From positions 19,558,501 through 19,622,500 of the forward strand of contig CP142456.1 of assembly GCA_038049695.1 (NCBI GenBank): a stretch of 64,000 nt of DNA, given 5' to 3'. Shown here in pieces: positions 11,590-23,015 of this stretch (positions within the stretch are counted from its first letter, which is position 1; each line of letters starts with the position of its first letter). Position numbers and translations under genes: made by a program. Origin of the DNA: Cinnamomum chago. Its lineage: Eukaryota; Streptophyta; Magnoliopsida; Laurales; Lauraceae. A model generated the notes under the pieces. It was given only the letters and a program-made list of their open reading frames with translations. It was not told the DNA's origin and searched no databases.

Positions 11590-12910
11590 GCATGGGCACT
11601 GATATCAGGGTTAGTAGATTTCTTCATGATGGATGGCACCTTCCAAACCCAAGATCGACTGCTTTGATGGATATCTTTTAGAAAATCCCCAGTGAGATTT
11701 TTCCTTGGCATATGTTTGATGATGAAATTGTTTGGACACTAAAAGAGCAGGGTCAATTTTCTTTGAAATCTTCCTACAAGTTAATATGTAATATCCCTAA
11801 CCAACAAATTCAATGGACTTCAGCAATATGGTTCAAAGGGTGTATTAAAAAGCATTCAATGTGTGTTTGGATGCTTTTACGCAGAAGACTAAAAACAAAG
11901 GATTTCCTTATTCAGAAAAATGTTGACCGTGACTCTTGCTGTGTTCTTTGTGATAGCACGTGGGAGACAGCCTCACATCTCATGATTCATTGTCCCTATT
12001 CTTAAGAGATTTGACAAAGAATTCTTCTTAAATTGGACTTGGTACCGATCAGCTGTATTGACACTCAAGAACTTCTTCTTTCAGTCATATCTCGTTTAGA
12101 CCAGCAAAGTGATGGCACCATAACACTTGGTAAGCTTCTCTTTAATGCTTTTGTCTGGCATGTGTGGGGCAGAAAGGAATGCAAGGATTTTTCGAATGAC
12201 TGCAAAATCAAGTAGTTCGTGGTACAACAAATTACTCAAGGGGTAACTACTAAAGCTCTCTACCTTAGTATCACCTTACCAAATTGTATTCAATGTCATT
12301 GGAACATTCCTTCTATTGACCAAGTGCATATTCCAAGACCGGTAGCTAAGAGAATTCATGGCTGGCGTCTTTCTATTGTGCCCACTAGTCATACCTTAAT
12401 TGGAATTATGTGGAGGGACCTACACCAACCTTTGCAAGGTCGTATAGTGCTGGTGCTGAATTATTATGACGGGGTATTTCAAATTTTGAATCTCATTCCA
12501 ATAATGGTTTCGTCACTCACTATTGAGGCTAATTCTTCTCTACAGCAAATTCTTCTTCATCCAGACCAATTTGAATGGACTATGCGGTTTCAAACTCGAA
12601 GAATTCATGCATTGATTACAAATTATGAGAAAGTGCACTTCTTTTTTCTTCATCCTGAGACTGCGTATTAGTAAACTCATCAATAGAAGTTTGGGCACTC
12701 CACTACTGAATATTGATTATATTGATATTTTGTATAACTCTATAAGGCATGGAGTTTCTAGATGATAGTACTTTTTATATTTTCGTTTCATATTGTATTG
12801 AAGGGGTACGCCCTTTTTGGAATTATACTCAATCTTTCGGATGGTATACTCCCATTTCTGTAGATTATCATTGAGAAAATGAAGACCTAACTTACTCTTC
12901 AAAAAAAATC
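11590..12910 (+). mobile_element. 5'-truncated LINE (non-LTR retrotransposon) 3' end
   Basis: The frame 11712-12005 encodes the zinc-binding (zf-RVT) domain that follows reverse transcriptase in plant LINEs: VWTLKEQGQFSLKSSYKL, then WMLLRRRLKTKDFL and CVLCDSTWETASHL..HC. A shifted frame continues (12033-12215, with AFVWHVWGRKE). Frame 12219-12671 is probably the RNase H-like tail, though I see no clear catalytic motif. The 3' UTR ends in an A-rich run at 12899-12907. The upstream reverse transcriptase is missing, so it is a 5'-truncated copy. It abuts the copia remnant; the exact 5' junction is uncertain. Confidence 0.78.
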
Positions 12911-14588
12911 ATAAATACTTTGAATTTAAACTGCGCAATTATAAATTCAGCATAATTTAGACATAGATGGGACGAAAATTAAACTAGAGTAATTTAGTAA
13001 CCATGTATCATCGCTCAACTCCTTTGGGTCAAAAAGGGACACACACTTGGTTACTTTGGATGAACCGATCATCACTATAAGGCCATCTCACTAAGTACAT
13101 GTAAAGGCAGGGTGACATCTGTGGGCAAGACAACTATAATCTAATTAGTAAGTGCATGTAAAGACACCTTATCCGGGGCTCCAAATGATTGGAAGACGAT
13201 CGTACCTTTGGGCCGATCCTTGATCCCCTAAATGGATCCCGCTACTCTGATGTTACTGTTCATTCTACAATTAACAATAGTAATGACCTTAATTCAATTC
13301 AGAAATTGACAATTCATCATGACTAGGCAACTTTGGCGGCTACACAGCGAAAAAAATTGTAGATTTTAACTTGATAAATATAGTAACACCAGGTGTGATC
13401 TACATTGTTGGCAATATGATTGTTAGGTGTGTTCTATATAATATCCTTAAGTTCATCATCAATGATGACCCATCACATTATAATGTGTATTGGTTACTTT
13501 AATTGGGCTTCATTATAATTCAAACTCCTTCATTTGACATCAATTGATATGCAACCTAATTAGATCACACAATTATCAAACATACATTCATATGTGCACC
13601 ATATGGTCAAATTGAATTTTGGCAAAATGCATGTTATTCAATGAAACATGATTTAGACTTACATGATCATCAAGTTAATCTTAAATTCATCAATTGGTTC
13701 TTATTATTAGGGTATTAACATAAATATTAATTAACATGTGATTAGTAAAAGGATAACAATTTGAAAGAAATTAAATTGATGAGCAGAAGGGCCCACATAA
13801 GTTAATTAAGCTTCATAAAACATTCCCTAAAATCTGAACCATTGAATGGTCCTAATAACCCAATCATAAGGTAGATCTATCCATCAAGAGCACATAGGAG
13901 AAAACTGATCGAAAATTTGAGTTCGGATGTGTCTGTGATTGTCGAAATGCTATTTCAATGATTGATCTAGACAATTAAGATTAACTGCTGAAAATACTAT
14001 GAGTGCAGCAACTCTTATATCCCAAATCAGACCTTTGATGGTTTGGATTGATTGGGTAATGACCTATGCCTTATACCTTATTAAAACTTTAATACAAATA
14101 AAATATGCACATTCATGACAAATGGGCACGGGCCTTAAATAGGCCAGGTCAGTCAATGGGTCAGGCCCAACCTAAATGAATTGAGCCCACTCCAAACCAA
14201 TAGAATTTTAGTTCCATCAATAGAATCAGTAAATGCAATAATCAAAATCATGCCGAGACACACACAAAAAAAATATATATATATTTTATGCCTTGTATCT
14301 AGACAAACGGGTTGCGTCTTTAATTGGGTCAAATCGATCCATGGGTCAAACATGCACTCATCTAGTACAACCCAAACTAAAGGCGGCATGGATTTGTATT
14401 CTCTCTCTCTCTCTTATATACTCATACGCCTGACACAGGCTATGTGCTAAAAAATGACAGCAACATGCATTTTAACAAATAACTCATTAGCTTTACTTGT
14501 GTGCAAAAAAATCGCATGAAAAAAAAAAAGGAAAATTTAATTGTCATTAGTGCAAGAGGGGGAATGGAAGAAAGCAAAACAGAAACAT
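12911..14588. other. Intergenic stretch without recognisable features
   Basis: I see no supported gene or element here. A short CT run occurs at about 14399-14415. A phrase near 13140-13260 (GATCCTTGATCCCC...GGATCCC) is slightly GC-richer than its surroundings but is not identifiable. Confidence 0.5.
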
Positions 14589-14596
14589 GTGATGGC

Positions 14597-14908
14597 CATA
14601 GTTTTCAATTCCATTTCGTTAAGCTAGAGTGGCCTAAATTTTTCGTTTCCAGAATGTGCCAAAAAAAATCGGTTTGAATTCCGGTCATTTCGGTTGTCCA
14701 TTTCAATTGTCCATTTTGATTTATAGCACAAATTCCACTCTTTTTTTTTTTTTAATTTCTCAATATTCATATCAAGAAACATGCATAATTTATATATTTT
14801 ATTTTTCATTATTATTCTAAAAAGTTACTCTGGAAATTTTTGCCGAATTTCCGAAATACCAAAATATTCCATCTTAGATGCTAGACCGAAACAAAATTGA
14901 CAACTATG
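14597..14908. mobile_element. hAT-type MITE
   Basis: A 312-bp AT-rich sequence has ends CATAGTTTTCAATTCCATTT (left) and, inverted from the right, CATAGTTGTCAATTTTGTTT: about 21 bp with few mismatches. The flanks GTGATGGC (14589-14596) and GTGATGAC (14909-14916) form an 8-bp target duplication with one mismatch, the length typical of hAT. It has no coding potential. It ends 62 bp before the left end of the Mutator-like element. Confidence 0.8.
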
Positions 14909-14970
14909 GTGATGACACATCTCATGACTATGTACATTTTAAAGGAAAATGGGCTTTACAATAAGCCAAA

Positions 14971-15969
14971 CAAAAAGTCTATATGGACCGATCCCAGAGA
15001 CCGAAGTTGGGACCGATCCCACGTTGAGGTCCACGTGGTGCTGATGTGGGATGCACAGTGATTTTAACTTTTGTATGGGCGGGAGAAAGGAAAAAAAAAA
15101 AAAAAAGAAGGGAAAATGGGTCTCTTCCGTCAAAATGGCCAAATCAAGTCTCTGCTTCTTCATCGCTTTCTACGTTTGGTTTTTTTGCTTATTCTCTCAC
15201 TCTGACCTCCCTGTATCTGATCTCTCTCGCTCTGTCACAAACGAATGGAAATCATTGTGTCTGCTTCTTCTTCCTCCCAAACGGTCTATGCCCACCTCCC
15301 TAGATCGCATCTCTCCCTCTCGCCCGGAGACAAACGAAGGGAAATCGTTGCGTCTGGTTCTTCTCCTTCCCAAACAGTCTCTGCCCACCTCCCTGGATCT
15401 CATCTCTTTCTCTTGTCCCGGAGAAAAACGAAAGGAAATCATTGCGTCTAGTTCATATCACAGCCAATAGGTCTCTGCCCGACCAAAACGAAGAGGAGTA
15501 GCCCTCTGGTTTGATACACCCAGGTATTTTTTTTAAATCGTGCAAATGATATTCAGTATTCATATGGGGATCTATGTTGTTGTTCTCTTTCCATAGATTT
15601 GGGGCACTTTTCTTTTCTCTGTCTGCTTTCTCCTTTTCTCTCTCCCTATTGGTCCACCTCCTTAGAAAGTACACAGGCTCTGTTTTAGAAAGCACCCTGT
15701 TCAGTGAGGATTTTCTGGAGCAGCAGAAGCATGGTGTAGTGAATGATAATGGGTAAAAAGATAGCCAGTATGTAATCTCTTGTGTATCCAGTAATACAAA
15801 GGCTATGAGACTCCCATGTGGAGAATCAATGCATAGATACACCCTTTCCAATTCCAAAGAGGAAGAGTTGTGAAGAATGGCAAAGTGTAACTTGCCATTA
15901 CTGCCATCAAACCATGAAGAGAAGATAATGTCTTGTATTGTAGCTAATAGACCAATGGCTATTTTTAGA
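14971..15969 (+). repeat. Left terminal inverted repeat of the MULE
   Basis: This is inverted relative to 19334-20328. It contains an A-rich tract (15089-15105), three ~93-bp imperfect tandem units starting at 15238, 15331 and about 15425, and a stretch that reads open on the minus strand (15453-15857). The matching stretch in the other arm is also open (19444-19767). This frame is preserved mainly because the arms are near-identical; I do not claim a protein. Confidence 0.9.
15238..15480 (+). repeat. ~93-bp tandem repeat units inside MULE TIR
   Basis: Three imperfect units start CAAACGA(A/G).GGAAATC and carry CCCAAAC(G/A)GTCT and GCCCACCTCCCT. The third is diverged and truncated, and a decayed part of another precedes 15238. 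The same array is present inverted in the right TIR at about 19810-20060. Confidence 0.8.
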
Positions 15970-17199
15970 GTACAATGAAGGTGTGTTAAATACGCCTGGC
16001 AGTATTCAGTTTGTTTATTTCCTTTATATGGTAGGTTTTACATGCATTGCTACAAAAATTTGCATGTAATGGCATGCAAATTAGATACTGGAGATCAAGA
16101 TATTTAATTATATATTTATGATTTGTTGGCAAACTCGATTTGGGTTCTAATTCAATGCCTTCCCTTGTTTCCAATGTTATTGAATCTCAAAGTGATGAGA
16201 AAACTACACATAATACTATAGTAGAAGTATCCATGACTACTACTTTAATGTTCCTAAATTGATATAAATTTCTTCTATAGAGTTATGAAATTACCAACAC
16301 AGAGCTTTCCATATGTATAAGAGATTTTTAGATTTACAAGGCCTCTTGCTAATCTGCATAGTCTGGATGTGGCTTTGTATTTGATGGAACAATGTTATCT
16401 TTGTGACTGTTAAGTCAATATATTTCTGATTATATGTGTTCTAAAGTCTTCATCTACAAATCCCTTCTTTTGTTTGTAAAGATCTTGAAGTAAATGGCTT
16501 CATATGCCTTTTCTGGAAATAGAATTGGCCTCAACGTTTATGTCAATGTGGTGTTGGAAACTGTGTAGTCAAGGTTTCGCGATCATCAAATAATTATGGT
16601 AGACAATATTATTCCTATCCACGACCATTAATAAGAGTGCAATAAACTTTGGCCTTTTCCTTATTTTCAATTCTTATTTATTTTTGCATATAAACAAATA
16701 TGTACCAACTAACGACATATATTTGCCATCATTTGCGAGAGGAAAAAACAAGCTTGCAACAACTTCATTAGTTGATGTGATGAATATGTGAGATCGACAA
16801 TCAATCACCCATACCCTTGCCAAAGTACTCCGCACTATGCCCCCCTGAAGTTGAGACCCGTGTTGCAAATGTTGTTACAAGATTGGAGAAGCTTGAACAA
16901 ATTTGTCAAGTCTTCACGGTTGTTCTGATTGTTTACGCTGTCCTGCTTGTGATATTATTGTGTCGAATGTAGCATCCAAGCTTTACTCTTCTAGATTGGA
17001 AGCTACTATTATGTAAGTGGTTGGTTGATAGGTGAAATGATAGACTGCAAATGTTTTTTTTTTTTTTTTTTAACTTTGATTAATGGAAGTTGCTGTAGAG
17101 AACCAATTGTATCTAGGGTAAATGAATGAAGAACTTATTTTTGTATCTGTATATTCTCATTTTGTCGTCTCATCTTTTGAGCACCTAATAGAGTTTGAT
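15970..17199. other. MULE interior, left part, no recognised gene
   Basis: No coding frame here resembles a known protein. A T-rich run lies at about 17057-17070. The stretch is AT-rich and may be spacer or eroded transposase. Confidence 0.5.
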
Positions 17200-17820
17200 T
17201 TGGCACACTTTTTAGCCCACTTCCCGAAGGGTTTTTTTTGCTGAGATTTGGGGATTCCAAAGACCATATTATGAACCTTAAATCTGCTAATTTTTACTTA
17301 ATTAGAAGCACGTTTGCCTGTGTTTCAAACCGTGCACTTTTGCAAGTCGGTTAAGAAAATCTGCAGGAACCCAGTTGGGTACCCTTGTTTGGCACACTTT
17401 TTTGCCTGCCTCCCGAGGGATTTTTTTGCTGAGATTTGGGGATTACCAAGACCATATTATGAACCTAAGATCTACTAATTTACACTTAATTAGAATCACG
17501 TTTGCCTGCGTTTCAAACGGCGCACTTTTGCAACTCGATTAAGAAAATCTGCAGGAACCACAAGCTGGGTACCCCTGTTTGGCACACTTTTTAGCCCACT
17601 TCCCGAAGGTTTTTTTTGCCAAGATTTGGTGATTGCAAAGACCATATTATGAACCTAATATCTGCTAATTTTCACTTAATAAGAAGCACGTTTGCCTGCG
17701 TTTCAAACAGCGCACTTTTGCAACTCCGTTAAGAAAATCTGCAGGAACCACAAGCTAGGTACCCTTGTTTGGCACACTTTTTCGCTCACTTCCCAAAGGT
17801 TTTTTTGCCTCGGCATCCCC
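17200..17820. repeat. 190-bp tandem repeat, three full copies plus a partial
   Basis: The phrase TGGCACACTTTTT recurs at 17200, 17390, 17580 and 17770, giving a 190-bp period. Each full unit continues with a CCCGAAGG-like motif, GACCATATTATGAACCT, CACGTTTGCCTG and GCAGGAACC. Units differ at scattered bases. The array abuts the 3' break of the FAR1-type fragment, so it marks where the transposase coding region was lost. Confidence 0.9.
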
Positions 17821-18412
17821 TTCCTTGAGTTCTAAGCGTCTAAGTTTATCCATGTAATTTCGTGCATCCTTTGCTAACCATGTTAGATTCACATGCCTGC
17901 TGCCTCTAACACACATGAGCTAACAGTCTTGTTCAATCTAATACCCACTTTGTCATTCAATTCAAGCTGCCTCTTCACATGTGGTGGGATTTTCCGATTA
18001 CTCTTGTGATATCGAGCTTTGTTTGGACTCATATCATGGTTATGCCCAAGCACAAATGAGTTTAGAAGCCACTTCCCGTCAAATTGCAAAGAAAGATTCA
18101 ACGCTGCTTTGCAATTTGTTCTTGATTGTGGATGGGGTTTAACTGGGTTGCTTGCACTTGGGTTTGGCTTTTTACCCTTAGTACAAGCAATTGTAATAAA
18201 CCTCTTCTTTCCATCCGATCCTTTTTTGAGGTTCTTTGGGTGACAACAAACTCGATTCGCCTAGCATATCTTGCACAATATTCATGTACTTCTTCAATTG
18301 AACCAAATGTCATTCCCCTCTGAGGTTCCATTACTACCTCTTCTAAGTTTTCACCTTCCTCCAAGGGCTTCTCCATCTCAGTGTTGTTTAATTCCTGCCC
18401 AACCGTCCCCAT
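17812..18412 (-). pseudogene. FAR1/MULE transposase N-terminal DNA-binding domain, truncated and frameshifted
   Basis: On the minus strand, from 18412 downward, an acidic N-terminus leads into the FAR1 DNA-binding domain: GMTFGSIEEVHEYCARYARR, then FVVTQRTSKK. After a one-base frame change near 18215 the domain continues with ITIACTKGKKPNPSA, then SRTNCKAALNL, FDGKWLLNSFVLGHNHDMS and RLNKTVSSCVLEAAG to about 17889. A second frame change keeps a last conserved phrase, AKDARNYMDKLRRL, to about 17812. The catalytic DDE domain and SWIM finger are absent because the 190-bp array begins there. Related full-length proteins are MULE transposases and FHY3/FAR1-type regulators. This copy cannot encode either. 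Confidence 0.88.
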
Positions 18413-19333
18413 TTCAATTTCATTGTCGTCTCCATCAAATTCACATGATAATCCATCTTCATTTAAAAAACAAATAAAGCATTCACCTAATTAGAATAAC
18501 TCGATAAAAGTAATGCAGGTGTTGAGAAAAATGAAGCATCATTTTGTAAATCTAAGTTATACCATTTACTTTTAATTCTTTTTCATTAGCAACATAACTT
18601 GAGCCTACATATCATTCATACCCAACCACCAACGCACATGTACGCACACCGTGAGTATGTGTGAGAGAGAGCCAATAAACTCGTCAAACAAATTTGAGAA
18701 AACATCATCTTATTTCATTTCCAACAACATAAGCAAACATGATAATGTAGAAAAGAAATGGAATAACATGTAAGGGTATTCACAAATTCATCGGGGAAAA
18801 GAAAAGTCCAAAAACATGAATTTTTAGTAAAAAGATATAATAAAGGGAATTGATTGTGGTTTATTTTATTTATATATATATATATATGTGGTTTAATTTT
18901 AACTGATGCTTGATGTACGGTTGCCTAGTTAGATTTGGGCTAATCTTTTTTTTGGGGGGGCGGGGGGGGCGGGGGGGCGGCACTAATCCTATCTATTTTG
19001 AAAAATCATAGTGGGGTTGTGAGGTTCTCAATTTGGGTAAAGGGGTAGAACAGAAAAAGAAGTTCTTTTTTTATAGCCAATGCGGCATCTCTTTTCAATG
19101 TTCTCATCCTTCCATTTTGATTCATAGCTTACTAAATGCAATGAAATAATCGGAGGTAAAAATAAATTATCATGACTTGTGGAAGTTTGTATCATTTCCT
19201 CCGATATCAGTTCCTTTCAATGTTCGGCACTTTTGCATATATTCATGGCTTACTGGATGCAATGGTGTTTTTATATTGACTCCGTTGATGCATTGGAGTA
19301 AAAATTTATTATGACTTATAGGAAGTTCTTTCC
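18413..19333. other. MULE interior, right part, with TA repeat and G-rich tract
   Basis: No gene is recognised. A (TA)n run occurs at about 18868-18887. At 18954-18980 there are G-runs of 7, 8, 7 and 2 separated by single C bases after a T-run, a strong G-quadruplex candidate. Confidence 0.55.
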
Positions 19334-20328
19334 TAAAAATAATCATTGGTCTATTAGCTGCAATACAAGACATCCTCTTCTCTTCATGGTTTGATGGCAG
19401 TAATGGCAAGTTACACTTTGCCATTCTTCACAACTCTTCCTCTTTGGAATTGGAAAGGGTGTATCTATGTATTGATTCTCCACATGGGAGTCTCATAGCC
19501 TTTGTATTACTGGATACACAAGAGATTACATACCGGCTATCTTTTTACCCATTATCATTCACCGCACCATGCTTCTGCTGCTCCAGAAAATCCTCACTGA
19601 ACAGGGTGCTTTCTAAAACAGAGCCTGTGTGCTTTCTAAGGAGGTGGACCAATAGGGAGAGAGAAAAGGAGAAAGCAGACAGAGAAAAGAAAAGTGCCCC
19701 AAATCTATGGAAAGAGAACAACAACATAGATCCCCATATGAATACTGAATATCATTTGCACGATTAAAAAAAAAAATACATGGGCGTATCAAACCAGCGG
19801 GCTGCTCCTCTTCGTTTTGGTCGGGCAGAGACATATTGGCTGTTATATGAACCAGACGCAATGATTTCCCTTCGTTTTTCTTCGGGACGAGAGAGAGATG
19901 AGATCCAGGGAGGTGGGCAGAGACTGTTTGGGAGGGAGAAGAACCAGACGCAACGATTTCCCTTCGTTTGTCTCTGGGCAAGAGAGAGAGAGATGCGATC
20001 CAGAGAGGTGGGCATAGACCGTTTGGAAGGGAGAAGAAGCAGACACAGTGATTTCCATTCGTTTGTGACAGAGCGAGAGAGATCAGATACAGGGAGGTCA
20101 GAGCGAGAGAAGAAGCAGAAAAACCAAACGTAGAGAGCGATGAAGAAGCAGAGACTTGATTTGGCCATTTCGACGGAAGAGACCCATTTTCCCTTCTTCT
20201 TTTTTTTTCCTTTCTCCAGCCCATACAAAAGTTAAAATCACTGTGCATCCCACATCAGCGCCACGTGGACCTCCACGTGGGATCGGTCCCAACTTCGGTC
20301 TCTGGGATCGGTCCACATAGACCTTTTG
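19334..20328 (-). repeat. Right terminal inverted repeat of the MULE
   Basis: This is the inverted partner of 14971-15969. It has the same order of features: the end sequence, the A/T-rich tract near 20205, ~93-bp units and the inner boundary. Small indels distinguish it, such as a shorter homopolymer. Confidence 0.9.
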
Positions 20329-20337
20329 TAAGCCAAA

Positions 20338-21075
20338 ACCAAACTATGGGTCAAGCCCAACCTACAAGACCCAAAAGCCATGACAGGTCTATAACTTGGA
20401 GTGCCCGACAAAAACTCACGTGGTCTTGTTTTTTCATTTTTTTACCGTGCGCAACATGCACTCACACTTTTAGTGAGGCACACCTTGATAAGAACACATT
20501 CATCAAGATGCAGGTCCCACAGATGTGATCATCTGTAAACGCACACAAAAAAAAAAAAAAATGCCCTGTTGGAAAAACTCAGAGATTTTGCAAAATTGAT
20601 TGAATAAGTGCCATTGATCCCATCTTGATCAAGTTAAAGAAGGGGCCACGATTCTTCACTTGAGACACATCAAGGCGGTTCACAGTTTCGGTCATGATAG
20701 AGATTGATCAAATTAAAAGAAAAAAAAAAGGTTCTTAATGCAGAAACAACCTAAAAAAAATACTGTGGGTTCCGTCATTCCCGGTCAATCCTCGCACTCA
20801 TAGCATAGGCTTTTCCGATTTGTTGAGGTAAAACCCTACGCTCGTTGTCACCGTATGTAGGATCCCAACTCGTGATGCCCTCGCAGCACTGATTAAAGAA
20901 AAGGAATCATTCAAGTGTTTCTGGCTTTAATATTTGCACATAAACAAGAACACAATTTCCAAGAATGGTGCCAGCACGTGTTCCACTGTTCCTATCTGAG
21001 GATGGCAGATTTGAATGACTCAACCTAAGACATGATTAGTTCGAGATCGATCATATATTATATGCATAAATCAAA
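20338..21075. other. Intergenic stretch without recognisable features
   Basis: No supported coding frame or element. Short A-runs occur at about 20548-20562 and 20718-20730. Confidence 0.5.
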
Positions 21076-21088
21076 GTTGTTAATCATG

Positions 21089-21280
21089 CTATGAAGCAGG
21101 AAGCATCCAAACCTTATCAACTCATACTGGTGGTCTTTTGGCGCTGGGCGCAGGTTGGGTTTACCATATTTCTTTTCTGTTGTAGTTTCGTACTTTCCTA
21201 CCAGCGTCCCTCATGCTCCTCCAAGCCAGTTCCGTATCTCAATATAAATCACTCTTTACAAGCCAAAAAAAAAAAAAAAA
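21089..21280 (+). mobile_element. Short 5'-truncated retroposon (LINE-like 3' end) with poly-A and TSD
   Basis: A 192-bp insert ends in a 16-base poly-A (21265-21280). It is flanked by an exact 13-bp direct repeat, GTTGTTAATCATG, at 21076-21088 and 21281-21293. The body has no coding capacity of its own; a pyrimidine-rich 3' UTR-like sequence precedes the tail. This is the structure of target-primed reverse transcription. Confidence 0.85.
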
Positions 21281-21293
21281 GTTGTTAATCATG

Positions 21294-22593
21294 TGAATAA
21301 ATTAATTGGTCATTCAAATCTGAAATTCTAAAGCCTGTGCTTTGATACTACATGTTAGTTTTAATCGAATCACACGATCATTTTTAACGATTAAAATCTG
21401 AAATAACACAATATAAAATGCGTACTTGAATTCATTGGCCCCGAGTAAAACATTTACTTGTTGGGGATTTCTAAAACTCTTTCGCTACTCCTCAACCGTA
21501 ATTCTCTCGGTGGGAAAATCTCTTTAATTGGCTAGTGGAGAGATGTAACTCCAAAAAACCCTTATATAGATTTTATTCCAACAAAATCCCTTCCCATCAT
21601 GAAATTCTACTTTAATTAGGATTCTATTAAATCCCTCTTCTTTTAGCAATAGGAGTCCTGATTTTTAGAAGGATAATGCGCATCTTACATAAGTGGGCCC
21701 CATAATATTGGATAGTGGCCACATTCGGAAATCCCAACAGAAATTGCTCTTGAAATTGTAGAGCAGGTCCTTCCTATTGCAAATATGAATCGTTCAAATG
21801 ATTATCCTCTTCTTTTAAGGGATGAGGCCAATTTTACTCCAATATGAGTTGGTCCCAATGTAAGATTGAACTTATATAAAAATATGACTAAAATATCAAA
21901 AATATTCATGTATTTTACACAATGGAGCACACTTCATAAATGGAGTATGATTTGTTTCAATCCAAACAAAAAAAAAATTATAATCACAGAACCCAAATTT
22001 TTAAACATTGAAAAGGCACTTCCAAGTAAAATATATATATATATATTTTAAGAAAAATTGTCTTTTATACTTATTTATTTTGCTGAAAGGCAAAGGTATG
22101 TCATGTATTAAAATATAAATAGAGCCAAAAAATTGAAAAGAGGTAAGGAATTATACAAAGATAAGTTAGAGGACCAAATTCTTAAAAAAAAAAAAAAATC
22201 AGCAATGGGTCTTGACATGGTTTTTGGACATCACTAGCAAGAGACAATTGAGACAAGGGCGGAACCACGATCCAAGCTATAAGGGGGCCATTGTGGAAAA
22301 AGAAATTCTTGGGGTGGCTATGTATAAAACCTGCTTTAAATTTTAAAACAACTAAGGTGCCTTATTGTAATTTAGGGGGGACCCTGGCCCCAGCCTCCTT
22401 CTGCCCACAGATAAAGTCGACCAAAGGGAAGAAGTAGAAAGAGGCAGAGACATCATAGAGTTCACTGCCGAGAGAAGCCTTGTCCAGTATCCATAGTTTT
22501 GTTGCAAATGGACAAGTGAAAAAGCTTTTACACTTTGATTTGATCTAAAATATGAAGATTCTCTCTTATGATGAATGCAAATCAGCTTGTGAC
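21294..22593. other. AT-rich intergenic stretch, no supported feature
   Basis: I see no supported gene. A (TA)n run at about 22030-22046 and A-runs near 21968 and 22182 are present. Confidence 0.5.
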
Positions 22594-22980
22594 TCAACCT
22601 AACCTCATATTTGTTTTTAATCAAATCCAAGTAAAGTTATATTCAAATGCAAACTTGATTTTTATTTATATCACTTAAATTAAAACAGGTTTTGCATTGG
22701 ACACAAATCTAATTTTCTCTATCTAAGTTTTATTTAGGTTGATGCACGGCTCCAAAACGAGCCTTATACTCAAACTTGGTTTTTAATTAGAGTCAAGTCT
22801 GATTTTTGTTGAGTCATATAACCTAAATTAAAATGGGTTAAGATATTGGATATAAATATAATTTTATCAATTTTTCTAATCTCACTTATTTAGAATCAGC
22901 AAATGATTATTCTTCTTTCTACATGTGATTCCTGATTTACTAGATAATAAGTGGTCTGATTTTTGTAAGCATATACTTGT

Positions 22981-23015
<35 letters not shown>

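Larger units (their letters stand above)
14971..20328 (-). mobile_element. Mutator-like element (MULE) with ~1-kb TIRs and 9-bp TSD
   Basis: The element is 5358 bp. Its ends are long inverted repeats (14971-15969 and 19334-20328). Each end begins CAAAA(A/G)GTCTAT(A/G)TGGACCG and matches the other inverted with few changes. The bases just outside are TAAGCCAAA at 14962-14970 and TAAGCCAAA at 20329-20337, an exact 9-bp direct repeat, the Mutator signature. The interior has a FAR1-type transposase N-terminal fragment on the minus strand, a 190-bp tandem array and a G-rich tract. There is no MULE catalytic (DDE) domain or SWIM zinc finger, so it is non-autonomous. The exact TSD and high TIR identity suggest fairly recent insertion. 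Confidence 0.93.

Noticed and set aside
15197-15442. Overlapping open frames on both strands in the MULE arms, mirrored at about 19780-20248
   Set aside because: They come from the 93-bp tandem repeats, which stay open in several frames at once. The mirrored conservation only reflects the inverted repeat. No domain is recognisable.
15453-15857. Minus-strand 134-codon frame, repeated at 19444-19767 on the plus strand
   Set aside because: Same amino acids in both TIR arms, but the arms are near-identical DNA anyway. No homology recognised, so it is not called a gene.
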